DNA from: JAYREN01 sp963663375
GTDB lineage: Bacteria > Acidobacteriota > Holophagae > Holophagales > Holophagaceae
NCBI GenBank assembly: GCA_963663375.1
Contig: OY760195.1
Span: forward strand, 3,286,001-3,350,000
Direction of reading: 5' to 3'
Length of the DNA stretch: 64,000 nucleotides
How positions within the stretch are numbered: the first letter of the stretch is position 1; every line of letters starts with the position of its first letter. Shown here piece by piece: positions 57,955-64,000 of this stretch. The position numbers and the translations under genes were made by a program. The notes beneath the pieces are model-generated. The model was given only the letters and a program-made list of their open reading frames with translations, had not been told where the DNA came from and ran no database searches.

Positions 57955-59085
57955 ATGGCGACGTTAGAATTTAATGCAAAATTCACTTTAGCGAGGCTCC
58001 CGGTGGGTCTTTTCGAAAGCAAGAAAAAACTACTTGTCGGCTTGGATATTGGCTCAAGCTGCGTCAAGGTCTGCGAACTGCAGGCCGTGGGAAAGGGCAG
58101 CAGTCAGCGTTTCAGGCTGCAGAAGCTCGGGGTTGCCCCTGTCCCTCATGATGCCATCGTCGATGGGGACATCATGGACAGCAACGCGGTCTCCACGGCA
58201 ATTCGCCAGGTGCTTGCCGAGCAGAAGATCAAGGCCAGGGACGTGGCGATCTCTGTCTCGGGCCAGCAGGTGATGGTCAAGAAAGTGACCTTCCCCCTCA
58301 TGAGCCCCGCGGAACTGGCGGAATCCGTGCGCTGGGAAGCCGAGAGCTTCTTTCCTGCCGGACAGGGACTAGATTCCTACGCCCTCGACTTTGCGGTCAT
58401 CGAAGAGCGTCCAGGTGACGGCAACATGGATGTCGTCCTGGTTGCCTGCCGCAAAGACAAGATGGAGGCCTATTTGACCTGTGTGGCCCAGGCGGGTGCC
58501 AGGCCACTGACAGTCGATGTCGATGTCTTCGCCCTTCAGAATGCATACGAGGCCAGCGCTTCTCCGGGGGCCCGTGACGAAGTCGTAGCGCTGGTAAATA
58601 TCGGCGCGAACTTCACGAATATCACGATGTTGGTCGGCAGTAAGTCAGTGTTTTGGCGGGACATCTCCTGGGGCGGGCACCGTTTCACGGACAAGCTCAT
58701 GGAGGACTGGGGCGTCTCCCGGGAGGGCGCCGAGGCGCTCAAGCAGGGACAGGCGGCCGAGGGGCGGACGGGCGAGGAAGTGGAACCGTCTCTTTCGGCG
58801 ATTTCCGATTCCTTCGCGGATGAGTTGGGCCGCACCATCGATTTCTTCCGCTCGAGTTTCAAGGTGGATCGCCTTGATCGGGTGCTTCTCTCTGGGGGGA
58901 GCTCCAAGGTCCAGGGACTCGCCGATATCCTCGGCGATCGTCTCCGGGTCTCGGTGGATCGGTTCAATCCCTTCCAGTTGATCGAAATGGATGACCGGTC
59001 GGTGGATCCGGCCGCTGTCCGCGAAATCGGAAGTTCTGCCGCCATTGCGGTCGGGCTGGCGTTGCGCCAAGTGGGGGACCGATGA
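57955..59085 (+). CDS. pilM: Type IV pilus assembly protein PilM
   Basis: 376-residue actin-like ATPase on the cytoplasmic side of the pilus inner-membrane platform. Phosphate-1 motif 'KLLVGLDIGSSCVKVCELQ' near residue 25-45, SHS2 region 'AISVSGQQVMVKKVTFPLMS' and 'ESVRWEAESFFPAGQGLDSY', phosphate-2 'VALVNIGANFTNITML' and 'DRVLLSGGSSKVQGLADIL'. It binds the N-terminal peptide of PilN. ATG 57955 (GAGG upstream) is preferred over a TTG four codons earlier. First of five coupled genes. Confidence 0.93.
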   Translation: MATLEFNAKFTLARLPVGLFESKKKLLVGLDIGSSCVKVCELQAVGKGSSQRFRLQKLGVAPVPHDAIVDGDIMDSNAVSTAIRQVLAEQKIKARDVAISVSGQQVMVKKVTFPLMSPAELAESVRWEAESFFPAGQGLDSYALDFAVIEERPGDGNMDVVLVACRKDKMEAYLTCVAQAGARPLTVDVDVFALQNAYEASASPGARDEVVALVNIGANFTNITMLVGSKSVFWRDISWGGHRFTDKLMEDWGVSREGAEALKQGQAAEGRTGEEVEPSLSAISDSFADELGRTIDFFRSSFKVDRLDRVLLSGGSSKVQGLADILGDRLRVSVDRFNPFQLIEMDDRSVDPAAVREIGSSAAIAVGLALRQVGDR

Positions 59086-59672
59086 TCAGGATAAATCTTC
59101 TTGGCGACACGCTCGCCCAGACGGCGGGCAAGAAGGGTGAAAAGGCGGAGGCCGCTCAGGTCTATGCCCAGGGTGAAGGTTCCGGGCGATCCAGTTTCCC
59201 TATTGCAGGGCTGCTGGTCGGTCTGGCATGCGCCTCGATTGGCCTAGTCTATTACTTGATGCTCGATAGGGAAGTGCGTCAGGCCCAGGAAAAGGTCGCC
59301 AAGCTTGAGCAGGAGAAGCAGGAACTCGCGAAATACACCGCCCTCGAGAAGAAGTTCCGGGAAGACAAGGAAGCGCTCCAGAAGAAGAAGGAGATCATGC
59401 TTGGTCTGAAGACGGCCCAGCAGCTTCCGGTGCGGCTCATCGAAGAACTTGCCAACGCGGTACCCGACGATGTCTGGTTCAAGGAGATCGCCCAGAAGGG
59501 AACTGGGATCACTATCAAGGGTGAGAGTTCCAGCTTCGAGGCCATCAACCTGTTCCGCAGCAAGCTCAATGAACAGACCAAGTGGTTCGGGAACGTGAAC
59601 TACCCCAAGGCCGACAAGAAGGTCGGCGTGGTTGAGTTCACCATCTCCTTCGACCTGAAGAACCAATCCTGA
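59082..59672 (+). CDS. pilN: Type IV pilus assembly protein PilN
   Basis: 196-residue bitopic inner-membrane protein. The N-terminus 'MIRINLLGD' is the conserved PilM-binding peptide (family INLLP), then a cytoplasmic stretch of about 35 residues, one TM segment (about 42-65, 'IAGLLVGLACASIGLVYYLM'), a coiled-coil (about 65-105) and a ferredoxin-like periplasmic domain. It overlaps the pilM stop by 4 bp (ATGA), indicating coupled translation. Confidence 0.92.
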   Translation: MIRINLLGDTLAQTAGKKGEKAEAAQVYAQGEGSGRSSFPIAGLLVGLACASIGLVYYLMLDREVRQAQEKVAKLEQEKQELAKYTALEKKFREDKEALQKKKEIMLGLKTAQQLPVRLIEELANAVPDDVWFKEIAQKGTGITIKGESSSFEAINLFRSKLNEQTKWFGNVNYPKADKKVGVVEFTISFDLKNQS

Positions 59673-59680
59673 GGTAGCCC

Positions 59681-60289
59681 ATGAACTCCCAACTACAGAA
59701 GCAGATTCTGGTCGGTGGGCTTGCGGGGCTCCTCGTCACCGTGCTGGCCTGGGTTTTTCTCAGCGGTAAGCGGGACGAGCGCACCGCCCTGCTGGCCAAC
59801 ATCGTGACCCTCCAAAGGGAGGTCGACAAGGGCTACCAGTTGAAAGCCAACTACGAAGCCCTGAAGGTTGAAGTCGCCCAGCAGGAGAAGCTGATCGAGG
59901 AACTCATCAAGCTCATGCCCACGGATACCGACAAGGGCGAAATTCCCTATCGAATCAAAAAACTCGCGGATACGGCTGGAATCGAGCAGGTCTCCTTCAG
60001 TGTCGAGGGTGCGATCAAGAAGGACTACTACACCGAATATCCCTTCACCTTCACTTTCAAAGCCGGCTACCACACCTTCGGTCAATTCGCTTCCGAAGTG
60101 TCCGGCTACGAGAAGATTATCAACGTGAGTGAGATGCAGCTGAAGCGCGAGACGGGAAAGCAACTCTGGCCTGTGGCCGTGACTTGCCGTATCAGCGCCT
60201 TTGTGTACAACCCGGCTCCTCCCAAACCCGCAGCGCCTCCCGCTACCAAGGTGGCTCCAGCGGGAAAGAAAGCAGCTGAAGGAGACTGA
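59681..60289 (+). CDS. pilO: Type IV pilus assembly protein PilO
   Basis: 202-residue partner of PilN: a TM segment (about 8-28, 'ILVGGLAGLLVTVLAWVFLS'), coiled coil (about 30-75) and a periplasmic domain with 'KLADTAGIEQVSFSVEG' and 'GYHTFGQFASEVSGYEKIIN' typical of PilO. The C-terminus is rich in Pro/Ala/Lys ('PAPPKPAAPPATKVAPAGKK'). GAGG precedes the ATG. Confidence 0.92.
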   Translation: MNSQLQKQILVGGLAGLLVTVLAWVFLSGKRDERTALLANIVTLQREVDKGYQLKANYEALKVEVAQQEKLIEELIKLMPTDTDKGEIPYRIKKLADTAGIEQVSFSVEGAIKKDYYTEYPFTFTFKAGYHTFGQFASEVSGYEKIINVSEMQLKRETGKQLWPVAVTCRISAFVYNPAPPKPAAPPATKVAPAGKKAAEGD

Positions 60290-60295
60290 TCAGCC

Positions 60296-60754
60296 ATGGC
60301 CAAACTACTCTCTGCCTATTTCCCGCTGCTGCTCTGCGCAAGTCTTGGCGCCCAGGCGCCCAAGGCCCAGCCAACGGTTGCCACACCGGCTCCGCCCAAT
60401 ATCAGCCCTTCCCAGGAAGAACTCATCCAGGTCAAGAAGATCCCCTACCGGGCGACGTTGAGTCGTGACCCATTCAGCGCACCTACAGATCTCGAACAGT
60501 CGAATAAGGGTGACCTCGTGGACGATATCGGGGTCAAGGGCTGGCTCAGATCCGGTGGAGTCGCCTTTGCCGTGGTGACGGATTCCCGAGGCAATGTCCG
60601 CAAGTTGCCGGTTGGCTACAAATTCCGTGACGGCGAGATCGTTGCTATCGATGACAAGTCAGTCACTTTTCATCAGTGGGATGTGAGTTCAACCAACCGA
60701 TCCACATACAAAACAATCGTGCGGACGTTCAAGCGCGAGGAGGGAAAACGATGA
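60296..60754 (+). CDS. pilP: Type IV pilus assembly protein PilP
   Basis: 152 residues. N-terminal hydrophobic leader (about 1-20) and a small beta domain with 'RATLSRDPFSAPTDLEQSN' (the family 'RDPF.p' motif), 'DDIGVKGWLRSGGVAFAVVT' and 'GYKFRDGEIVAIDDKSVTF'. PilP links the PilN/PilO platform to the secretin PilQ. No lipobox Cys is evident (the leader's Cys lies in 'LLLCASLG'), so lipoprotein status is possible. Overlaps pilQ by 4 bp. Confidence 0.9.
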   Translation: MAKLLSAYFPLLLCASLGAQAPKAQPTVATPAPPNISPSQEELIQVKKIPYRATLSRDPFSAPTDLEQSNKGDLVDDIGVKGWLRSGGVAFAVVTDSRGNVRKLPVGYKFRDGEIVAIDDKSVTFHQWDVSSTNRSTYKTIVRTFKREEGKR

Positions 60755-62772
60755 ATGCTCGCCTGAGTTCCTTGCTGGTCGCAGGGGGCGTGATCCTGAC
60801 GGCGATCCCCAGTGGTTCGCTCATGGCCACCACTCCTGAACGGGAAGCCTCGATCCCCGCGAGCACCCTTCAGGGGGCCTCCCTGGAATCCGGTGGCGGG
60901 ACGGTTCTCAATCTGTCCATTCCGAATTTCTTGGGGCAGCCTCGCCTGCAGGTCCTGAGCAGTCCCAACCGGGTTGTGCTCGATCTGCCGGGCGTGATGC
61001 GGGGCACCCAGGTCACCAAGAAGGATATTGCCGCCTTCTGCCAGGGGGTTATCCAGAAGTCCCGGATCGCCCAGTTCGCCACCGAGCCCATGCCGATCAC
61101 CCGGATCGTGCTGGAGGTTTCTGGCGGCACTCAGGTCGCGGTTTCTACCCATGAGGGTGGGGTCAAGGTCGCCCTGGAAGCCGGCACGGGGGCGATCCAC
61201 GCTCGCTTGGCGCCTGCCCTTCCCACCTTGGCGCCCAAGACCGCTCCTACGGAAACGGAAATGGTCCTCGCGAAGGCGGAACCTGCCGTGCTTGCGCCCA
61301 AGTCCAATGAACTCCTGCAGCCGCTTCCTTCCCTCGGGATGCCCTTCCAGGCGCTGCCTCGGTTGGCCGTTTCCGCGCTGCTCCCCACAGCTCCCGGGCT
61401 GGCCCAGGATAAGGCGGCTTCACCTCAATCGACGACCACTCGGGATGATTCCCGGGCGGGTCGCACCCTTGGGGATACGCAGACTCGCTACACCGGCTCC
61501 AAGATGAGCATCGATGTGAAGAGTACTGATATCCGTGATTTCCTGTTGATCATCGCGGACCATGCCAAGTTGAATCTAGTCGCCGACCAGGACGTGCAGG
61601 GGAATTTTACATTCCGTTTCGTGGACACCCCCTGGGATCAGGTGCTGGATGTCATCACCAAGCACGCCGGCCTTGGCAAGGAAATCAGCAATGGTGTGAT
61701 CCGCATCGCCAAGGTTGAGAAACTACAGAAGGAAGAGGAGGACCGCAAGCGTCTCGACGACGCCAAGGCTCTGTCCGGGGAAGTCCAGACCATTTCCCGG
61801 CCCCTGTCCTTTGCGAAGGTTGCCGACGCCAAGGCCATTCTCGAAAAGGTGATCACGAAGCGAGGCAGCATCATCACCGATGACCGCACCAACACTCTGA
61901 TCATCACGGACCTTCCCCGCAACATCTACCTGGTGGACGATCTGATTGCCCAGCTGGATGTTCAGATCCAGCAGGTCCAGATTGAGGCCCGCGTAATCGA
62001 GGCCTCCAAGGATTTCGAGCAGGCCTTCGGCGTGAAGTGGCCTACCTCCAATAACGGCGATGCCAAGCTGAGTTTGAACGGAAAGGATGCCCCTTGGGCC
62101 ACCGTCGGTGGCACCGGTCCAGCTTGGAATGGTTCGGGTGGGTTCAACCGGACGGCGTCAAATCAGGCCGCGACAACTGCCTGGACACTTGGCAAGCCAG
62201 GGGTCACAGATCTCCCCGCTCCCGCCGGCGAGTTCTGGGTTTCCTTCCTGAGCAACCGGTTCAGCGTGAATGTCATCCTTCAGGCTCTTGAGAAAGAAGG
62301 CAAGGTCAAGATTGTCTCGAGTCCGAAGATCGTCACCCAGAACAACAAGAAGGCCAGGATCCTCGCCGGAGAGAAAATTCCGTATCCTACCCAGCAGGGC
62401 GGTGCCGCCGGTGGCGCGATCACGGTCGCGTTCATCGAAGCCAACCTCGAGCTGAACGTCACGCCGCAGATCACCAACGACGGCACGATCATCATGGATA
62501 TTCAGGTTGAGAAATCCGAAGCCGACTTCAGTCGGACTGTCCAGGGCAGCCCCACCATCCTCCGCAAAGCCATCGAGACCCAGGTTCTCGTGAAAGATGG
62601 CGGCACAGCGGTTCTTGGAGGTGTCTACACCACCAAGACCAACTCGGGTGTGACGGGCGTTCCCTTCCTATCCAAGATCCCAGTGCTTGGCATGCTCTTC
62701 CGCTCCAAGTCCGAAAAAGAGAGCAATGCGGAGCTGCTGGTTTTCATCACGCCCCGCATCCTCAAGTCCTAG
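60751..62772 (+). CDS. pilQ: Type IV pilus secretin PilQ
   Basis: 673-residue outer-membrane secretin. Leader (about 1-25), one AMIN domain (about 45-145, 'LNLSIPNFLGQPRLQVLSSP'), Pro/Ala-rich linker (about 150-245), secretin N0/STN ('SIDVKSTDIRDFLLIIADHA') and N1 domain ('ISRPLSFAKVADAKAILEKV'), and the C-terminal secretin barrel ending 'LVFITPRILKS'. It forms the pore for the pilus. Only one AMIN domain, where several bacteria have two or three. ATG 60751 chosen for GAGGAGGG upstream and the overlap with pilP. Confidence 0.94.
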   Translation: MNARLSSLLVAGGVILTAIPSGSLMATTPEREASIPASTLQGASLESGGGTVLNLSIPNFLGQPRLQVLSSPNRVVLDLPGVMRGTQVTKKDIAAFCQGVIQKSRIAQFATEPMPITRIVLEVSGGTQVAVSTHEGGVKVALEAGTGAIHARLAPALPTLAPKTAPTETEMVLAKAEPAVLAPKSNELLQPLPSLGMPFQALPRLAVSALLPTAPGLAQDKAASPQSTTTRDDSRAGRTLGDTQTRYTGSKMSIDVKSTDIRDFLLIIADHAKLNLVADQDVQGNFTFRFVDTPWDQVLDVITKHAGLGKEISNGVIRIAKVEKLQKEEEDRKRLDDAKALSGEVQTISRPLSFAKVADAKAILEKVITKRGSIITDDRTNTLIITDLPRNIYLVDDLIAQLDVQIQQVQIEARVIEASKDFEQAFGVKWPTSNNGDAKLSLNGKDAPWATVGGTGPAWNGSGGFNRTASNQAATTAWTLGKPGVTDLPAPAGEFWVSFLSNRFSVNVILQALEKEGKVKIVSSPKIVTQNNKKARILAGEKIPYPTQQGGAAGGAITVAFIEANLELNVTPQITNDGTIIMDIQVEKSEADFSRTVQGSPTILRKAIETQVLVKDGGTAVLGGVYTTKTNSGVTGVPFLSKIPVLGMLFRSKSEKESNAELLVFITPRILKS

Positions 62773-62781
62773 TTTCAGTTC

Positions 62782-62829
62782 TTGATCTAAGGCGAAGGGC
62801 CCCGATTGGGGCCCTTCGCCTTAGATCAA
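62782..62829. terminator. Terminator hairpin after pilQ
   Basis: A perfect 22-bp inverted repeat (arms 62782-62803 and 62808-62829, starting TTGATCTAAGGCGAAG) around the loop GATT, 10 bp past the pilQ stop and 12 bp from the convergent zinc-ribbon gene stop. Very strong stem, suitable for both directions. Confidence 0.8.
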
Positions 62830-62840
62830 TTCGTTGAGAA

Positions 62841-63056
62841 CTATTTCGGAGACAAGGGCAGGGTTCGCACTAACCGTTTGCAGGCTGCGCAGAGGATTGT
62901 GTAGGTATCGGGGACCTCGAAGTGATAGACGAACCCGGGGCCCTCCATGGGCTCCTGGGCGACTTTTTCGAGGTGGCCGAACTGGTATTCGGCGATGCGC
63001 ACACTCTGGGGGGCGGTGAGGTCCGCGCCACAGTTGGGACAGGAAATGGCGGCCAT
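62841..63056 (-). CDS. Small zinc-ribbon protein
   Basis: 71 residues with two CxxC pairs: 'ISCPNCGADL' near the start and 'ILCAACKRLV' near the end, a zinc-ribbon pattern. The middle part ('GFVYHFEVPDTYTIL') is unfamiliar. Possibly a redox- or nucleic-acid-binding protein. Last gene of a leftward cluster with the 50-residue membrane protein and the hydroxyacyl-CoA dehydrogenase. GGAGC precedes the ATG. Confidence 0.75.
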   Translation of the reverse strand: MAAISCPNCGADLTAPQSVRIAEYQFGHLEKVAQEPMEGPGFVYHFEVPDTYTILCAACKRLVRTLPLSPK

Positions 63057-63080
63057 GCTGGCTCCTTGGAAAGTGAAGGT

Positions 63081-63233
63081 CTAGGGGTGGAGGAAAGACC
63101 AGGCGATGAAAGCGATGAGGCCCAGAACGGCCAGCCCGAGGGCGATGCGGAGGACCAGCTTTCCGATTTTATAGGCAAGCCAGAGCACGACAAACAGGAC
63201 CAATGCTGAGAGTGCAATCTGCGCGACAGTCAT
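63081..63233 (-). CDS. 50-residue membrane protein
   Basis: A short ORF (ATG 63233 to TAG 63081) encoding 50 residues that are almost entirely hydrophobic: 'MTVAQIALSALVLFVVLWLA', a short 'YKIGKLVLR' stretch, then 'IALGLAVLGLIAFIAWSFLH'. This predicts two TM helices. Its ATG overlaps the stop of the upstream dehydrogenase gene by 4 bp (ATGA), strong evidence of a coupled gene. Function unknown. Confidence 0.75.
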   Translation of the reverse strand: MTVAQIALSALVLFVVLWLAYKIGKLVLRIALGLAVLGLIAFIAWSFLHP

Positions 63234-64000
63234 AGCTTCTTCCCGTCCGGGGTCCAGGTGAAGAACCCTCTTCCACTTTTGCGACCCAGCTCACCTTTTG
63301 CCACCTTTTCTACAAGGATCCTTGGCGGGGCAAAGCAGGGGTCGCCGCTGGACTCATGGATGAACTGGGCGATGGCGAGACGGAGGTCGAGTCCGACTCG
63401 ATCCGAGAGCTCCAGTGGGCCACAGGGATGGCCGTAGCCGGAGGTCATCAGGAGATCCAGGTTTTCGGCGGTGGCGCTGCCCTCCTGGAGCAGGCGCATG
63501 GCTTCGAGGCCCTGGGCCAGGCCCATGCGCGACGCGGCGAGCCCCTTCCGTTCATCAATGACTGCAATCCGGAGATCCAGAGCCTGGGCGAGGCGACGCG
63601 CCCCGGAGGCAAGACGGTCCGGGGTGTCTGGGGGGGTGGCCAGCTCGACAAGGGGGTGGCGGTGGACGGGAATGAACAGGTGGAAGTTCTGCAGACCCGG
63701 TGCAAGAGAGGCCTCTCGGCGGATCAGCGAGGCCGGGAGGCTGGAACTGGCTGTGAGGGGCAGGACCTGTTGGGGCCAGGCGAGCGTCATCTGCCGCCAA
63801 TGTTCAGCCTTCAGGCCGAGATCCTCCGGGAGGGCTTCCAGCAGGGCTCCGGCGCCCTCCAGAGCTTCTTCTATGCCTCTAGAGGCACGAATACGGCATT
63901 CTCTCGCCTGCAGGACCATGGGCTCTAGGCGCCCCTCTGCGACCGCACGCTTCCAGTGCGCCAGGACCTTTCGCAGCCCCGAGGCTGCATGCGCACGGTC
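63230..64000 (-). CDS. 3-hydroxyacyl-CoA dehydrogenase, C-terminal part (runs off window)
   Basis: 256 residues visible; the frame is open to the window edge. The piece reads from the end of an NAD-binding domain ('EGAGALLEALPEDLGLKAEH', 'LPLTASSSLPASLIRREASL') through 'QNFHLFIPVHRHPLVELATP' to the C-terminal domain 'ASRMGLAQGLEAMRLLQEGS' and 'TSGYGHPCGPLELSDRVGLD', ending in 'GELGRKSGRGFFTW' (family 'G..GrKtGrGFy.w'). It oxidises 3-hydroxyacyl-CoA in beta-oxidation. Several family residues differ: 'PVHRHP' replaces the usual 'FFxPxxxMxLVE' and 'NRL/N-R' before the C-terminal domain is 'ASRM'. Confidence 0.85.
   Translation of the reverse strand, partial: DRAHAASGLRKVLAHWKRAVAEGRLEPMVLQARECRIRASRGIEEALEGAGALLEALPEDLGLKAEHWRQMTLAWPQQVLPLTASSSLPASLIRREASLAPGLQNFHLFIPVHRHPLVELATPPDTPDRLASGARRLAQALDLRIAVIDERKGLAASRMGLAQGLEAMRLLQEGSATAENLDLLMTSGYGHPCGPLELSDRVGLDLRLAIAQFIHESSGDPCFAPPRILVEKVAKGELGRKSGRGFFTWTPDGKKL

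Noticed and set aside
1..64000. CRISPR array, prophage, IS element or integron
   Set aside because: No regularly spaced direct repeats, transposase, integrase or phage structural genes seen in any frame.

Overview
The window reads as a chromosomal segment of a high-GC (roughly 64% by eye), Gram-negative bacterium. Gram-negative features include a type IV pilus secretin operon (pilMNOPQ), outer-membrane-type secreted proteins, an AmpG-like muropeptide importer and an ArnT-like lipid A glycosyltransferase. Strong GGAG-type ribosome binding sites, G/C-rich third codon positions and the mixture of gene families (CehA/McbA-like protein, polyphosphate:AMP phosphotransferase, flavin prenyltransferase, lone GatA plus lone E2) suggest Acidobacteriota, perhaps the Holophaga/Geothrix group. 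That placement is inference, not proof. No IS element, prophage, integron or CRISPR array is visible. About 55 protein genes and one tRNA fill the window densely.

Layout. 1-10.9 kb: gamma-glutamyltransferase start (cut by the edge), M16 and M28 secreted peptidases, EamA exporter, serine acetyltransferase CysE, a cupin, a membrane protein, an HtrA-type protease and ornithine aminotransferase RocD. 11-16 kb: a Yip1 membrane protein joined to a MacA/MacB-like adaptor and permease without their ATPase, then a YiiX-like permuted papain, YbjQ and a cysteine-rich membrane protein. 16-21 kb: UDP-sugar dehydrogenase/epimerase, ArnT-like transferase, cysteine desulfurase and an ABM-domain protein. 21-28 kb: a Cache-type histidine kinase, then a minus-strand cluster murC-ubiX-unknown-YheT hydrolase-fRMsr, and a proline-repeat secreted protein. 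28-37 kb: CocE/S15 lipoprotein, the MacB-type ATPase missing from the 12 kb operon, an LplT-like MFS protein, a thiolase that lacks its second catalytic cysteine, a YdcF/SanA protein, and a 1059-residue secreted protein that looks like a degenerate PHP metallohydrolase. 37-45 kb: dnaB-recG, argR with AT-rich operator arrays and a divergent 60-residue Cys-rich ORF, coaD, a two-Asp-motif protease-like protein with a PDZ-like tail, ddl and YfiR. 45-54 kb: a minimal flagellar-rod-like protein, AmpG-like MFS, polyphosphate:AMP phosphotransferase (pap) followed by a rearranged spacer carrying a second, diverged copy of the pap 3' end, a histidine kinase, nadE, a cytidylate-kinase-like protein, a nitrilase-family amidase, an HD hydrolase and tRNA-Leu(CAA). 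54-64 kb: E2 acyltransferase and gatA, a PP2C phosphatase followed by pilMNOPQ, and a minus-strand cluster of a 3-hydroxyacyl-CoA dehydrogenase (cut by the edge), a 50-residue membrane protein and a zinc-ribbon protein.

How the genes work together. Envelope biology dominates: peptidoglycan synthesis and recycling (murC, ddl, AmpG, SanA-like), lipid A or surface sugar modification, the type IV pilus assembly platform, and many exported peptidases. Core information and cofactor genes (dnaB, recG, coaD, nadE, gatA, tRNA-Leu) are interspersed.

Best leads for something new: the 209-bp bounded element downstream of pap with a partial gene copy; the thiolase Cys-to-Gly change; the PHP-like lipoprotein with apparently lost metal ligands; the small Cys-rich ORF sharing ArgR-type operators with argR; and the physically split MacAB transporter.
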